From Xanthomonas arboricola pv. guizotiae (GTDB lineage Bacteria; Pseudomonadota; Gammaproteobacteria; Xanthomonadales; Xanthomonadaceae), in NCBI RefSeq assembly GCF_002940205.1, contig NZ_MDSK01000017.1:32581-96580 (forward strand): DNA of 64,000 nucleotides. Direction: 5' to 3'. The notes beneath the pieces are model-generated. The model was given only the letters and a program-made list of their open reading frames with translations. It made no database searches and had not been told where the DNA came from. Positions 52,946-60,940 of the stretch are shown here, in pieces (position 1 is the first letter of the stretch; each line of letters starts with the position of its first letter). Both the position numbers and the translations under genes were made by a program.

Positions 52946-53211
52946 TTCACTTCCGGGTGATCGCGCAGCGCCTGGTGCGCTGCGTCGAACTGCTCGCGGC
53001 TGTCGGCGCGAAAGCCGATCTTGACCGAGACATACTTTCCGCTGGACGAATGCTTCCAGCTGATGCTTTCCTCCAGCAGCTCCACACCGGTGGCGGCGAG
53101 CAGGCGCGGCAGTTCGCTTTCCAGCCCGCGCTCGGCCGCGCCCATGGCGCTGAGCTCGAAGGTGCCGGGAAACTGGAAGCCGTGATCGGGGTTGTCGGTG
53201 CTGATTTCCAT
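52933..53211 (-). CDS. ybeD: YbeD/DUF493-family protein
   Basis: 92-residue small alpha/beta protein of the YbeD family. [20 protein letters not shown] at the start and [20 protein letters not shown] in the middle are family features; the fold resembles a regulatory ACT-like domain. Function is not established. Its placement directly before lipB, with a 13-base overlap, is conserved in many gamma-proteobacteria and hints at a role around lipoate. It is the first gene of the unit. Confidence 0.93.
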   Translation of the reverse strand: MEISTDNPDHGFQFPGTFELSAMGAAERGLESELPRLLAATGVELLEESISWKHSSSGKYVSVKIGFRADSREQFDAAHQALRDHPEVKWTL

Positions 53212-53486
53212 CCGCCCATTATCGGGACGATGGCCGACAAACCCAAGCCCGTACCGGCCGAATGGATGAGCGCGTCACGGCCGGGAAGCCGGGCGGCCAG
53301 CTCCGACTTTCAGCAAGCTTCTGCCATTACCGTCCCGGACCAAACACAGCTACGTGCCGGTGATGGTTCTGCAGGTGTGGGCAACGGCAGAGAATGCTGT
53401 CCGCTGCTGCGCACATTCACACGGCGCAGCAGCGGCCGCAGGCACCTTTGCTGAACACCGCCCTTACCTACCCTTTCAGGCCCTCC

Positions 53487-54548
53487 ATGCTTCGACCGCG
53501 CGCCTTGTCCGCTGCCCTGCTGCTCTCTCTTTCCGGGCTGTCGATGCCGGCCCTGGCTGCCGACCAGTGCGACTCCAGCAGAATGAGCCGGACGCCGCCG
53601 GCGGTGAACTTCCGGGTCGACAACGACCTGTTCGGCGGGGAGGATCAGGACCAGGGCTATTCCAACGGCGCGGTGCTGACGCTGGTGTCGCCCAACCTGG
53701 TCGACTACACCGACGACCCCTGCCTGCCGCGCACCGCGCGCTGGGTCAACGGCTACCTGGAGCGCCTGCATCCGGGCGAGTTCGACCAGCAGAACATGGT
53801 GTTCTTGATCGGCCAGGCGATCTTTACACCGACCGACCCCACCCGCCGCGACGTGATTCCGGACGACCGCCCGTATGCGGGCATCCTGCTGGCGAGCTTC
53901 GGCTACAACGCGCGCAACGATGCGCATCTGCGCACCACCCAGCTGCAGGTCGGCGTGGTCGGCCCGTGGGCATTTGCGCAGGAAGCGCAGGATGCGATCC
54001 ACGATGTGCTGGGCGACGAAAAATTCCAGGGCTGGGACAACCAGCTGCACAACGAGCCGCTGATCAACCTGGTGCACGAGCGTATGCGCCGCTGGCCGGG
54101 CGATGCGGCAGTCAATGCGGACGGCTTCGGCTGGGATTTCATTTCGCACTGGGGCGGCGCGGTCGGCAACATGGCCACGCATCTGAATGCCGGCGGCGAG
54201 GTGCGCTTCGGCTGGAAGCTGCCGGACGACTTCGGCAGCACCCCGACCCGTCCGGCCGGCGAGAACACCGCCCCCAGCCGGCTCGGACGCGCCAGCGGCT
54301 GGTCGGGCCATGTGTTCCTGACCACCGATGCGCGCTGGGTGCTGCGCGACATCACCCTGGACGGCAACACCTTCCGCAACAGCCACAGCGTGGACAAGCG
54401 CCCGTTCGTGGGCGACGTCGGCTACGGCCTGGCGGTGATGTACGGCCGCTGGAAATTCGCCATCGCCCGCTACCACCGCACCCGCGAATTCGAGACCCAG
54501 CGCGAAACGCCGGTGTATGGCAGTTTCACCATCAGCCGGATGCTTTGA
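53487..54548 (+). CDS. LpxR-like lipid A 3'-O-deacylase (DUF2219)
   Basis: 353 residues. Signal peptide (ALLLSLSGLSMPALAA) then an outer-membrane beta-barrel of the DUF2219/LpxR family. The motif VDNDLFGGEDQDQGYSNG (residues 44-61) contains the calcium-binding and catalytic-site Asn/Asp and the Y(T/S)NG element; DDRPYAGILLASFGYNARN (near 130) and HNEPLINLVHERMRR follow, and a glycine- and aromatic-rich barrel ends the chain. LpxR removes 3'-acyloxyacyl chains from lipid A, lowering host recognition. Activity here is inferred from family. An earlier in-frame start is unlikely because the signal peptide begins at 53487. Confidence 0.87.
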   Translation: MLRPRALSAALLLSLSGLSMPALAADQCDSSRMSRTPPAVNFRVDNDLFGGEDQDQGYSNGAVLTLVSPNLVDYTDDPCLPRTARWVNGYLERLHPGEFDQQNMVFLIGQAIFTPTDPTRRDVIPDDRPYAGILLASFGYNARNDAHLRTTQLQVGVVGPWAFAQEAQDAIHDVLGDEKFQGWDNQLHNEPLINLVHERMRRWPGDAAVNADGFGWDFISHWGGAVGNMATHLNAGGEVRFGWKLPDDFGSTPTRPAGENTAPSRLGRASGWSGHVFLTTDARWVLRDITLDGNTFRNSHSVDKRPFVGDVGYGLAVMYGRWKFAIARYHRTREFETQRETPVYGSFTISRML

Positions 54549-54647
54549 GGGCGGGGAATTGGGAGTGGGGAATCGGGAATCGCAAGCGCAAACGCTGTGC
54601 TCCTGCATTTACCCATTCCCCATTCACCATTCCCCATTCTCGATTCC
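54549..54647. repeat. GGGAATGG-type intergenic repeat pair
   Basis: GGGGAATTGGGAGTGGGGAA and GAATCGGGAATCG are followed about 40 bases later by the complementary CATTCCCCATTCACCATTCC. Together they make an imperfect inverted repeat between the LpxR-like gene and dacC. Similar GGGAATGG units are common in Xanthomonas intergenic DNA. It holds no gene. Confidence 0.6.
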
Positions 54648-54675
54648 AAAAAATGCCGGCTTTCGCCGGCATTTT
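54648..54675. terminator. Bidirectional terminator between the LpxR-like gene and dacC
   Basis: Stem TGCCGGC/GCCGGCA with loop TTTC, flanked by AAAAAA on the left and TTTTT on the right. It serves dacC (minus, stop 54678) directly and can stop the plus-strand LpxR-like transcript. Typical factor-independent form. Confidence 0.9.
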
Positions 54676-54677
54676 TC

Positions 54678-55883
54678 TTACTCCGATTCCCACCACATCC
54701 AGAACGCATCCCAGAGGCGCTTGAAGAAGCCGCCCTCTTCGACTGCGTTGATGGCCACCAGCGGGGCCTGGGCGATGATCTTGCCGTCCAGGCTGACCTT
54801 GACGGTGCCGATCTGCTGGCCCTGCTTGATCGGGGCTTGCAGGTTCTTGGCCACTTCCATGCTGGGCTTGAGGTCGTTGTAGCGACCGCGCTGCAGGCTG
54901 ACCAGCAATGGCTGGGCCACGCCGAGCTGCACTTCGTCCTGCTGGCCCTTCCAGACCTTCTGCTTGGTCACGACCTTGCCGGGCGCGTACAGGCTGTGGG
55001 TTTCGAAGAAGCGGAAGCCCCAGTTGAGCAGGGCCAGGCTGTCGTCGGCGCGCTGGCGCTCGGACGAATCGCCCATCACCACCGCTACCAGGCGCTGGTC
55101 GCCGCGCTTGGCCGAGCTCAGCAGGCAGTAGCCGGCCTCGGAGGTGTGGCCGGTCTTGATGCCGTCCACCGCCGGGTCGCGCCACAACAGCAGGTTACGG
55201 TTGTTCTGCTTGATGCTGCCGACCTGGAATTCCTTGATCTTGTTGTAGGCATAGGTCTCCGGGTAATCGCGCACCATCGCGCGGCCCAGCAGCGCCAGGT
55301 CGTAGGCGGTGGAATGGTGACCTTCGGCGCTGAGGCCGTGCGCGTTGACGAAATAGGAGTCCTTCATGCCGATCTTGGCGGCATAGCTGTTCATCAGCGA
55401 GGCGAAGGCTTCTTCGCTGCCGGCCACATGCTCGGCCAGCGCGATCGCGGCATCGTTGCCGGACTGGATCGCCATGCCCTTTTCCATGTCTTCCAGACGC
55501 GCGGTCTGGTTGACCGGGAAGCCGCTGTAGCTGCCGTCGGTGCCGGCACCACCCTCGCGCCAGGCGCGCTCGCTCATCATGACCTGGTCGTCGCGCTTGA
55601 CCTTGCCATTCTTGATTTCGGCAGCGACCACGTAGGAGGTCATCACCTTGGTGATGCTGGCCGGGGCCAGCTGCTGGTGGATGTTTTCACCGGCCAGCAC
55701 CTGCCCGGTGGCGTAATCCATCAGGATCCAGGATTTGGACACCGCCGGCGCGGGTGCGGGCGGAACCGGGACGGCAGCCGGCGCAGCGGCAACGGCAGGC
55801 GTCGGCTGCGGCGCAGGGGTCTGCGCGCAGACCAGGCCAAAGGCGAACGTGGCCACCGCAGCGGCGGCGAAGCGGAATTTCAT
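54678..55883 (-). CDS. dacC: D-alanyl-D-alanine carboxypeptidase (PBP5/6 type)
   Basis: 401 residues, periplasmic penicillin-binding protein that trims the terminal D-Ala of peptidoglycan stem peptides. A signal peptide precedes a Pro/Ala-rich spacer. Active-site motifs are in order: S76-I-T-K79, S141-G-N143 and K243-T-G245. The C-terminal amphipathic anchor helix is GFFKRLWDAFWMWWESE, rich in Trp and Phe. A PBP5-type beta-sheet domain (LLVSLQRGRYNDLKPSMEVA) lies before it. It lies next to rlpA and mltB, all wall-remodelling proteins on the same strand. Confidence 0.95.
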   Translation of the reverse strand: MKFRFAAAAVATFAFGLVCAQTPAPQPTPAVAAAPAAVPVPPAPAPAVSKSWILMDYATGQVLAGENIHQQLAPASITKVMTSYVVAAEIKNGKVKRDDQVMMSERAWREGGAGTDGSYSGFPVNQTARLEDMEKGMAIQSGNDAAIALAEHVAGSEEAFASLMNSYAAKIGMKDSYFVNAHGLSAEGHHSTAYDLALLGRAMVRDYPETYAYNKIKEFQVGSIKQNNRNLLLWRDPAVDGIKTGHTSEAGYCLLSSAKRGDQRLVAVVMGDSSERQRADDSLALLNWGFRFFETHSLYAPGKVVTKQKVWKGQQDEVQLGVAQPLLVSLQRGRYNDLKPSMEVAKNLQAPIKQGQQIGTVKVSLDGKIIAQAPLVAINAVEEGGFFKRLWDAFWMWWESE

Positions 55884-56246
55884 TGCAGAACGACTCCTGA
55901 CGGGCCCGAAGGCTGGGTAATGCGAAATTGTAAGGCGCCACGGCGATCAGGGCGACGCGTGGGATGGCGCACGCGCCTGCGCAGTTCAGCGATGGCGATG
56001 GGGTGCAGGCACGAGTGTGGCGCCTTGGGCGCGCTATCGGAGGCGCCGCGCACAGCGTGGGCGTCGCTTGCGACGTGTCGAAGCTGGCGAACGTGGCACT
56101 CGGTCGTCAGCTGGATACACACGGTGCATCAGGCGCCGACATGCGCGGGAGAACATCGATTCAGGCCCTGGCCGCACCCGCGTTGCAGGTGCACACGGTT
56201 CGCTGCCCGACCCGGATCGCCCCCGCCATCCCCAGGACGGCCGGTG
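55884..56246. other. Intergenic region between dacC and rlpA
   Basis: About 360 bases. I see no gene, no structured RNA and no insertion ends. It must hold the dacC promoter on the minus strand, but I cannot point to a good core promoter. Confidence 0.45.
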
Positions 56247-57659
56247 CTAGTTGGCCACGATCTGCGGGCGCCCGAAGCCCAGGCCGGCGATGCGCTGCGC
56301 GATTTCCGAGGCATTGGCGTGGTCGCGTGCGTTGACGCGCAGCCGCCACAGGGTGCGACCGCCGCTGACGATGTCGCTGACGCTGGCACCGGCAATGCCG
56401 GCCGAGGCCAGCTGCGACAACGCGCGGTTGGCGTTTTCGCGGCTGGCGAAACTGGCCACCTGCAGCAGGATGTCGCCCAGTGCGGCTTCGGCCACGCTGG
56501 ACGCCTTGGCGGGCACCGGCTCGGCCTTGAGCGGACGTGCAACGGTGTTCTCGGATGGCTTGATCGCCGCAACCGCAACCGGCACGGCCGCCACAGGCGC
56601 CGAGGCGGATGCTGCCGATGTCGGTCGCGGTGACGCAGCGGCCGGCTTGCCGGTCGCCACACGCACGCCCTGCGACTTCATCCAGGCATCGAAGTTGTCG
56701 GCATTGCCGGGCTGGCGCGAATCGGCCACGCGGTAGCGCCAACGCTCGCCGGCCGCAGTGACCGGCGCGCTGCCAGCCGATGCGGCAGCGGAGCTGGCAA
56801 CCACGGCACCAGCGCCAGCTGCGACTGCGCGCGGCGGCACGGTGCGGGTGGGCAGACGCTGCACCAGGCCATCGATCTGGCTGGCACCGGCGGCCGGCCG
56901 CGCGGTGGCAACGGCGGTATTCACCGGGGCCTGACCACTGCGGCGCTTGGCCAGCAGATTGCCGTTGTCGGCTTCGGTCAGACCGCGTACCTCGACGTTG
57001 CCGGTGCCCTTGCCGGTGATGCCCAGCTTGACCGCAGCGGCGTAGCTCAGATCGATCACGCGGCCATCGTGGAACGGGCCGCGGTCGTTGACGCGCACCA
57101 CCACCGAGTCGCCGGTGTCGGTGTTGGTCACCAGGGCGAAGCTGGGCAACGGCAAGGTCTTGTGGGCGGCAGTGAAGGCGTACATATCGTAGACCTCCTT
57201 GTTGGAGGTCAGCCGGCCGTGGAATTTGCTGCCGTAATACGAGGCGGTCCCGCGTTCGACATAGTCGCCGGGGTTGTCCATCACCACGTAGCGTTTGCCC
57301 AGCACCTCATACGGCGAGCGGTTGCCCACCGCCGAGCGCGGCTCGTTGGTGACCAGCGGTTCGGGGATGCAGGCCACGTTGGGCACGTGGTCCGGCGTGG
57401 TGTCCTTGACGCCGGGCTTGTACAGGCCGCCGGCGGTGTAGTCGCCGCGCGTGGACGGGTCTTCCTTGGCGGGTGCGTAGGGCGAGGTCGAGGGGCAACC
57501 GGTGGCCACATACGCCGGCCCCTTGCCGTCGACCTTGACGCCCTTGATCGCGCCGCTGCCGCCGGTGCCGGCGCTTTTCTTCGGTGCACTGCTACAGGCC
57601 GCCAGGCCGAGCATCAGCGCCATCGGGATCAACCACTTGGGGCCTGTCGTGCTGTTCAT
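56247..57659 (-). CDS. rlpA: RlpA septal lytic transglycosylase lipoprotein
   Basis: 470 residues. Lipoprotein signal ALMLGLAACSS (C22). The double-psi beta-barrel domain has YYGSKFHGRLTSNKEVYDMY (near 143), the catalytic-Glu position in the TSNKE segment, and VVVRVNDRGPFHDGRVIDLS with the conserved Asp and His. An Ala/Pro-rich linker leads to a C-terminal SPOR domain (LGDILLQVASFASRENANRA; TLWRLRVNARDHANASEIAQ), which binds denuded septal peptidoglycan. It overlaps mltB by 4 bases. Full length with an extra spacer between domains. Confidence 0.93.
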   Translation of the reverse strand: MNSTTGPKWLIPMALMLGLAACSSAPKKSAGTGGSGAIKGVKVDGKGPAYVATGCPSTSPYAPAKEDPSTRGDYTAGGLYKPGVKDTTPDHVPNVACIPEPLVTNEPRSAVGNRSPYEVLGKRYVVMDNPGDYVERGTASYYGSKFHGRLTSNKEVYDMYAFTAAHKTLPLPSFALVTNTDTGDSVVVRVNDRGPFHDGRVIDLSYAAAVKLGITGKGTGNVEVRGLTEADNGNLLAKRRSGQAPVNTAVATARPAAGASQIDGLVQRLPTRTVPPRAVAAGAGAVVASSAAASAGSAPVTAAGERWRYRVADSRQPGNADNFDAWMKSQGVRVATGKPAAASPRPTSAASASAPVAAVPVAVAAIKPSENTVARPLKAEPVPAKASSVAEAALGDILLQVASFASRENANRALSQLASAGIAGASVSDIVSGGRTLWRLRVNARDHANASEIAQRIAGLGFGRPQIVAN

Positions 57660-58795
57660 GCCGGGGGTAACTCCTTGCCGGCGATGGCCTCGGACAGCTG
57701 GAACACGGCCATCGCGTACATCTTGGAAATGTTGTAACGGGTGATCGCGTAGAAATTCTGGAAGCCCAGCCAGTACTGCTTGCCGTTGGCATCGTCCAGG
57801 GTGATCGGGGTGGCGGTGCTGCCGGCCACCACCGGCGCATTCGGGTGATAGCCGCGCGCAGACAGGTCGGCCAGCGTGTACACCGGCGACCAGTCGGTGG
57901 GATTGAATTCCTCGTGGCCGGCGGCCAGCGTGGCCGGCACCGCGACCTGGCCACCGCGCACCCAACCGCCCTTCTTGACGAAGTAGTTGGCGACCGAGGC
58001 GAACACGTCGTTGTGGTCGGTGAACAGGTTGCGCCTGCCGTCGGCATCGCCGTCGACGGCGAACTGGCGGTAGCTGGACGGCATGAACTGGCCCATGCCC
58101 ATCGCGCCGGCATAGCTGCCGATCAGCGTGGTGACATCGAGCTGCTCTTCCTTGCCGAGCGCGAACAGCTGGCCGAGTTCATCGCGGAAGAACAGCTCGC
58201 GACGCACTTCGCGTTCGAGCTTGGCCGGGTCGCCGCTGCGCGGGTAGCGGAACGCCAGCGTGTACAGCGCGTCCAGCACGCGGTACTTGCCGGCATTGCT
58301 GCCGTAACTGGTCTCCACCCCGATGATGGCCACGATCACCTGCGCCGGCACGCCGGTGGCCGCTTCGACCTTGCTCAGCTCGGCACGATGCTCGGCCAGG
58401 AACTTGCGGCCGCCATCGATCCGCGCCTGGGTGATGAACATCGGGCGGTATTCGTTCCACGGTTTGACCCGCTCGGCCGGGCGCGACATCGCAGTGACGA
58501 TGGCGTCCTTGAACTGCGCCTGCGCCAGCACTGCTTCGATCTGTGCGGCGTCGATGCCGTACCTGGCGGCGGTGTCGCGCACGAAGTTGGCGCGGGCGAT
58601 CTCGAACGGCACCGGGGTCAGGTCCACCGGCGGCAGCGCGGGCGCTTCGGCAGCGGCACTGACGGGCGCGACCGGGGCGCTCGGCGGCTTGGCCGGGGGC
58701 GCGCTGGCGGCCGGCGGCGGGGTCGGAGGGCTGGGCTGAGTCGCGCAGGCGACAAGGCCGAGGGTGAGCAGGCAGGTCAGAGTGCGTCGAATCAT
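57656..58795 (-). CDS. mltB: Membrane-bound lytic murein transglycosylase B
   Basis: 379 residues. Lipobox TLGLVACATQ (C17) and a Pro/Ala-rich spacer to about residue 60, then the GH103 fold: FVRDTAARYGIDAAQIEAVL, IIGVETSYGSNAGKYRVLDA with catalytic E161, and YAGAMGMGQFMPSSYRQFAV; DADGRRNLFTDHNDVFASVA also fits. It cleaves the glycan backbone to 1,6-anhydro-muropeptides. ATGA overlap with rlpA shows an mltB-rlpA unit; dacC lies downstream on the same strand. Start at 58795 fits the lipobox. Confidence 0.95.
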   Translation of the reverse strand: MIRRTLTCLLTLGLVACATQPSPPTPPPAASAPPAKPPSAPVAPVSAAAEAPALPPVDLTPVPFEIARANFVRDTAARYGIDAAQIEAVLAQAQFKDAIVTAMSRPAERVKPWNEYRPMFITQARIDGGRKFLAEHRAELSKVEAATGVPAQVIVAIIGVETSYGSNAGKYRVLDALYTLAFRYPRSGDPAKLEREVRRELFFRDELGQLFALGKEEQLDVTTLIGSYAGAMGMGQFMPSSYRQFAVDGDADGRRNLFTDHNDVFASVANYFVKKGGWVRGGQVAVPATLAAGHEEFNPTDWSPVYTLADLSARGYHPNAPVVAGSTATPITLDDANGKQYWLGFQNFYAITRYNISKMYAMAVFQLSEAIAGKELPPA

Positions 58796-59062
58796 CGGCT
58801 GAGGGTAACAGACATCAGATGAACTTCTGGCAATAAGGCCATGAAACGCAAAGACTTTAATCAAAGTCAAGCCTGCCGCGTTTGCGGCAGGGGATGCGGG
58901 AGGGGGGATCGGGGGTTCGGTGGTGCCTGCGGGCGGAACGTTCCGGCACGCGGCGGTAGCGATGTGCGGGGCCGCCGCCCTAGCTGCCATGCTGAAAAAC
59001 GTACGTTCGCAGGCAAGGCGCCAGCGGGTCTGGCGCGGCGAGTGATGGCCGCGCCAGCGAGA

Positions 59063-60454
59063 TCACAGCGCGGGGAAGCGCGGTGCGCCCGAGCAGGTGG
59101 GCACCGCGCCGCCGACCTGCACGGTGCCGGTGGTGACGCCGGTCCCCGACGGCGTGACGGCGCTGTTGCTCAGCCCGATCTGCGCATTGCTGGCATTGAT
59201 CGACGCGTCGCTGTGCGCCACGTTGGCCAACACCAGATCCAGCGGTGTCTGCGCATCAAAGCCCTTCAGGATCCAGCCCTTGCCGCCGGCGTCGTTGCTG
59301 GTCTTGAGCCCATCGACCACGATCTGGCTGAAGGTCGGTTTGGTGCCGCTGGTTGCGGCGGCGTAGAACGGGTTGATCACCAACGGGCTGCTGACGCCGT
59401 ACAGGCAGGTGTTGCGATAGGTGACCAGACTGACCGGGCCGCCCTTGGCGAGGCTGGTCTTGATGCGCAGGCCGCTGTTGTCGGTGCTGCGGTTACCCGC
59501 ATCGTCGGTGGACACCAGCGCATTGTTGTCGACCAGCACATTGCTGACGCCGGACATCACTTCGCTGCCGATCGAGATGCCGTGGGTGCCGTAGCAGCGC
59601 GAGTTGCGCACGGTGATGTTGGCCGACTTGGAGGCGATGGTCTTGATCGCCACGCAGTCGTCGCCGCCCATCACATCGCTGTCGTGGATGGTGGCGTTGA
59701 CCACGCTGTCCAGATCCAGGCCGTCGGTGTTGGGGCTGGTGGCCGGCGACTTCACCCGCACGCCCCAGATGGTCAGGCCGTCGACGATATGCGCGAAGAA
59801 ATGGAAATACGCCGCATTGATCAGGTTGATGTTGTAGAGCGTGAATGCCGTGGCGTTCTGCACCTTGATCAGGTCGGGGCTGTTCTGCACCTGGCCTGCG
59901 TTCTTGGCGTTTTCTCCGAATTCCCACCAGGTGGTGCTCTTGCCGAGCATGGCCAGGTCGCCGCGCCCGTCGATGGTGCCCTGGCGCCCGCCGGTGCGCA
60001 TGCCCATCACACCCGCGTTCGCACCTTTGATGCCGATCAACGGCAGGCAGCTGCCGCTCTTGGAACCGGCGCTGCCGCAGCCGCTGCCGTAATCGGCCGG
60101 GTTGCGCGAGCCGTACACGGTGACGCCCTGATCGACGACCAGGGTGACGCCGGCGGGAATGGTCAGCGGGCCGGTCAGGAAGGCGTTGCCGCTGCCGCTG
60201 GTGAGCAACACCGCGCCGTTCTTGCACGCAGTGAGTGCCGCCTGGATGGTTCGGGTATCGGGCGGCGCGCTTTCCAGCGCCGCATCGAACACGCGCCCGT
60301 TCGGCGTCTGACTGGCCTTCAACGCAGGCTGGCAGAGGGAGGGAATCGCAGGTTGCGCGACAGCGCGCGCATCGCCGGTGGCGAACGTGACCGCACCGGC
60401 TTGCGCGGCCAGCGTGAGACAAACACTGCCGATGGCGGCGGCTAGCAGTTTCAT
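59063..60454 (-). CDS. Polygalacturonase, GH28
   Basis: 463 residues, secreted pectin-degrading enzyme. A signal peptide (KLLAAAIGSVCLTLAAQAGA) and a parallel beta-helix. GH28 active-site motifs: N242-T-D244 (SPNTDGLDL), D265-D266 (GGDDCVAIK), H291 (GTHGISIGS, with Thr where many have Gly) and R330-I-K332. It is the type normally exported by a T2SS. A candidate PIP box lies 82-142 bases upstream of the ATG. The ATG at 60454 was preferred to a GTG at 60466. Xanthomonas has GH28 genes known to depend on HrpX and T2SS (pghA/pghB type); which orthologue this is cannot be decided here. Confidence 0.93.
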   Translation of the reverse strand: MKLLAAAIGSVCLTLAAQAGAVTFATGDARAVAQPAIPSLCQPALKASQTPNGRVFDAALESAPPDTRTIQAALTACKNGAVLLTSGSGNAFLTGPLTIPAGVTLVVDQGVTVYGSRNPADYGSGCGSAGSKSGSCLPLIGIKGANAGVMGMRTGGRQGTIDGRGDLAMLGKSTTWWEFGENAKNAGQVQNSPDLIKVQNATAFTLYNINLINAAYFHFFAHIVDGLTIWGVRVKSPATSPNTDGLDLDSVVNATIHDSDVMGGDDCVAIKTIASKSANITVRNSRCYGTHGISIGSEVMSGVSNVLVDNNALVSTDDAGNRSTDNSGLRIKTSLAKGGPVSLVTYRNTCLYGVSSPLVINPFYAAATSGTKPTFSQIVVDGLKTSNDAGGKGWILKGFDAQTPLDLVLANVAHSDASINASNAQIGLSNSAVTPSGTGVTTGTVQVGGAVPTCSGAPRFPAL

Positions 60455-60535
60455 GGAAGAGATCACCCGAAAGAGGAATGGCGCGTGTTGCTGGAGCGAC
60501 GCGACGCGGCCGCCAACGCTATAGCGACGTGGCGG

Positions 60536-60596
60536 ACTCTACGAAGCCCTGTACAGCCATGCAGAGGGCGCGCGAACCCAGCGCCGCACGAACGAA
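60536..60596 (-). promoter_or_regulatory. Candidate PIP box and -10 element of the polygalacturonase gene
   Basis: On the minus strand TTCGT (60596-60592), 15 bases, TTCGC (60576-60572), then 30 bases, TAGAGT (60541-60536). This fits the HrpX consensus TTCGB-N15-TTCGB with a YANNNT -10 element 30-32 bases downstream. Transcription would start near 60530, about 75 bases before the ATG. Matching both spacing rules makes chance less likely. Confidence 0.65.
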
Positions 60597-60661
60597 GCAG
60601 GCCTACGCCCGTGTATCGTCGTTGCAATGCACTGCGCAAAAACGCAGCGCGCCGGAAAGTG

Positions 60662-60707
60662 TGTCAACGTTTGACATACGGGTGTCGCATCGATCGACGT
60701 TGCGACA
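60662..60707. promoter_or_regulatory. Two TGTC/GACA inverted repeats upstream of the PIP box
   Basis: TGTCAA-CGT-TTGACA (60662-60676) is followed by TGTCGCA-N11-TGCGACA (60683-60707). Both are perfect arms of 6-7 bases and lie 66-111 bases upstream of the PIP box on the minus strand, suitable for a second regulator. They do not fit the Clp/CRP consensus TGTGA-N6-TCACA. The binding protein is unknown. Confidence 0.5.
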
Positions 60708-60940
60708 TTGCATGCACACAAAGAAATGCGCGCACGGCGCTGGCGCAGCGACGCGACGCGACACACTCTCGCGTCAGTATCCGTGCACCGGCCGGTGCGT
60801 CTTGACGGCCGTCACCACGTCCAAGCCGGGCACCTTGCCGGTATCCTCATTAACCTTTCAAGTTTGGAAGCATCAACAGCGAGACGCGACAGGCAGCAGG
60901 AGCCAGACATCAACACAACGCCCTGCGAAGACGACCTGCG

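Larger units (their letters stand above)
60455..60940. other. Long regulatory region between the GH28 gene and the effector-like gene
   Basis: Nearly 490 bases without a gene. It carries a candidate PIP box with -10 element (60536-60596), two inverted repeats (60662-60676 and 60683-60707), and no convincing small ORF. The part from 60710 to 60940 shows nothing I can name. The effector-like gene ends at 60941 without an obvious terminator. Confidence 0.55.

Noticed and set aside
60662..60676. Clp (CRP-like) binding site
   Set aside because: The consensus is TGTGA-N6-TCACA; here the arms are TGTCAA/TTGACA with a 3-base spacer.
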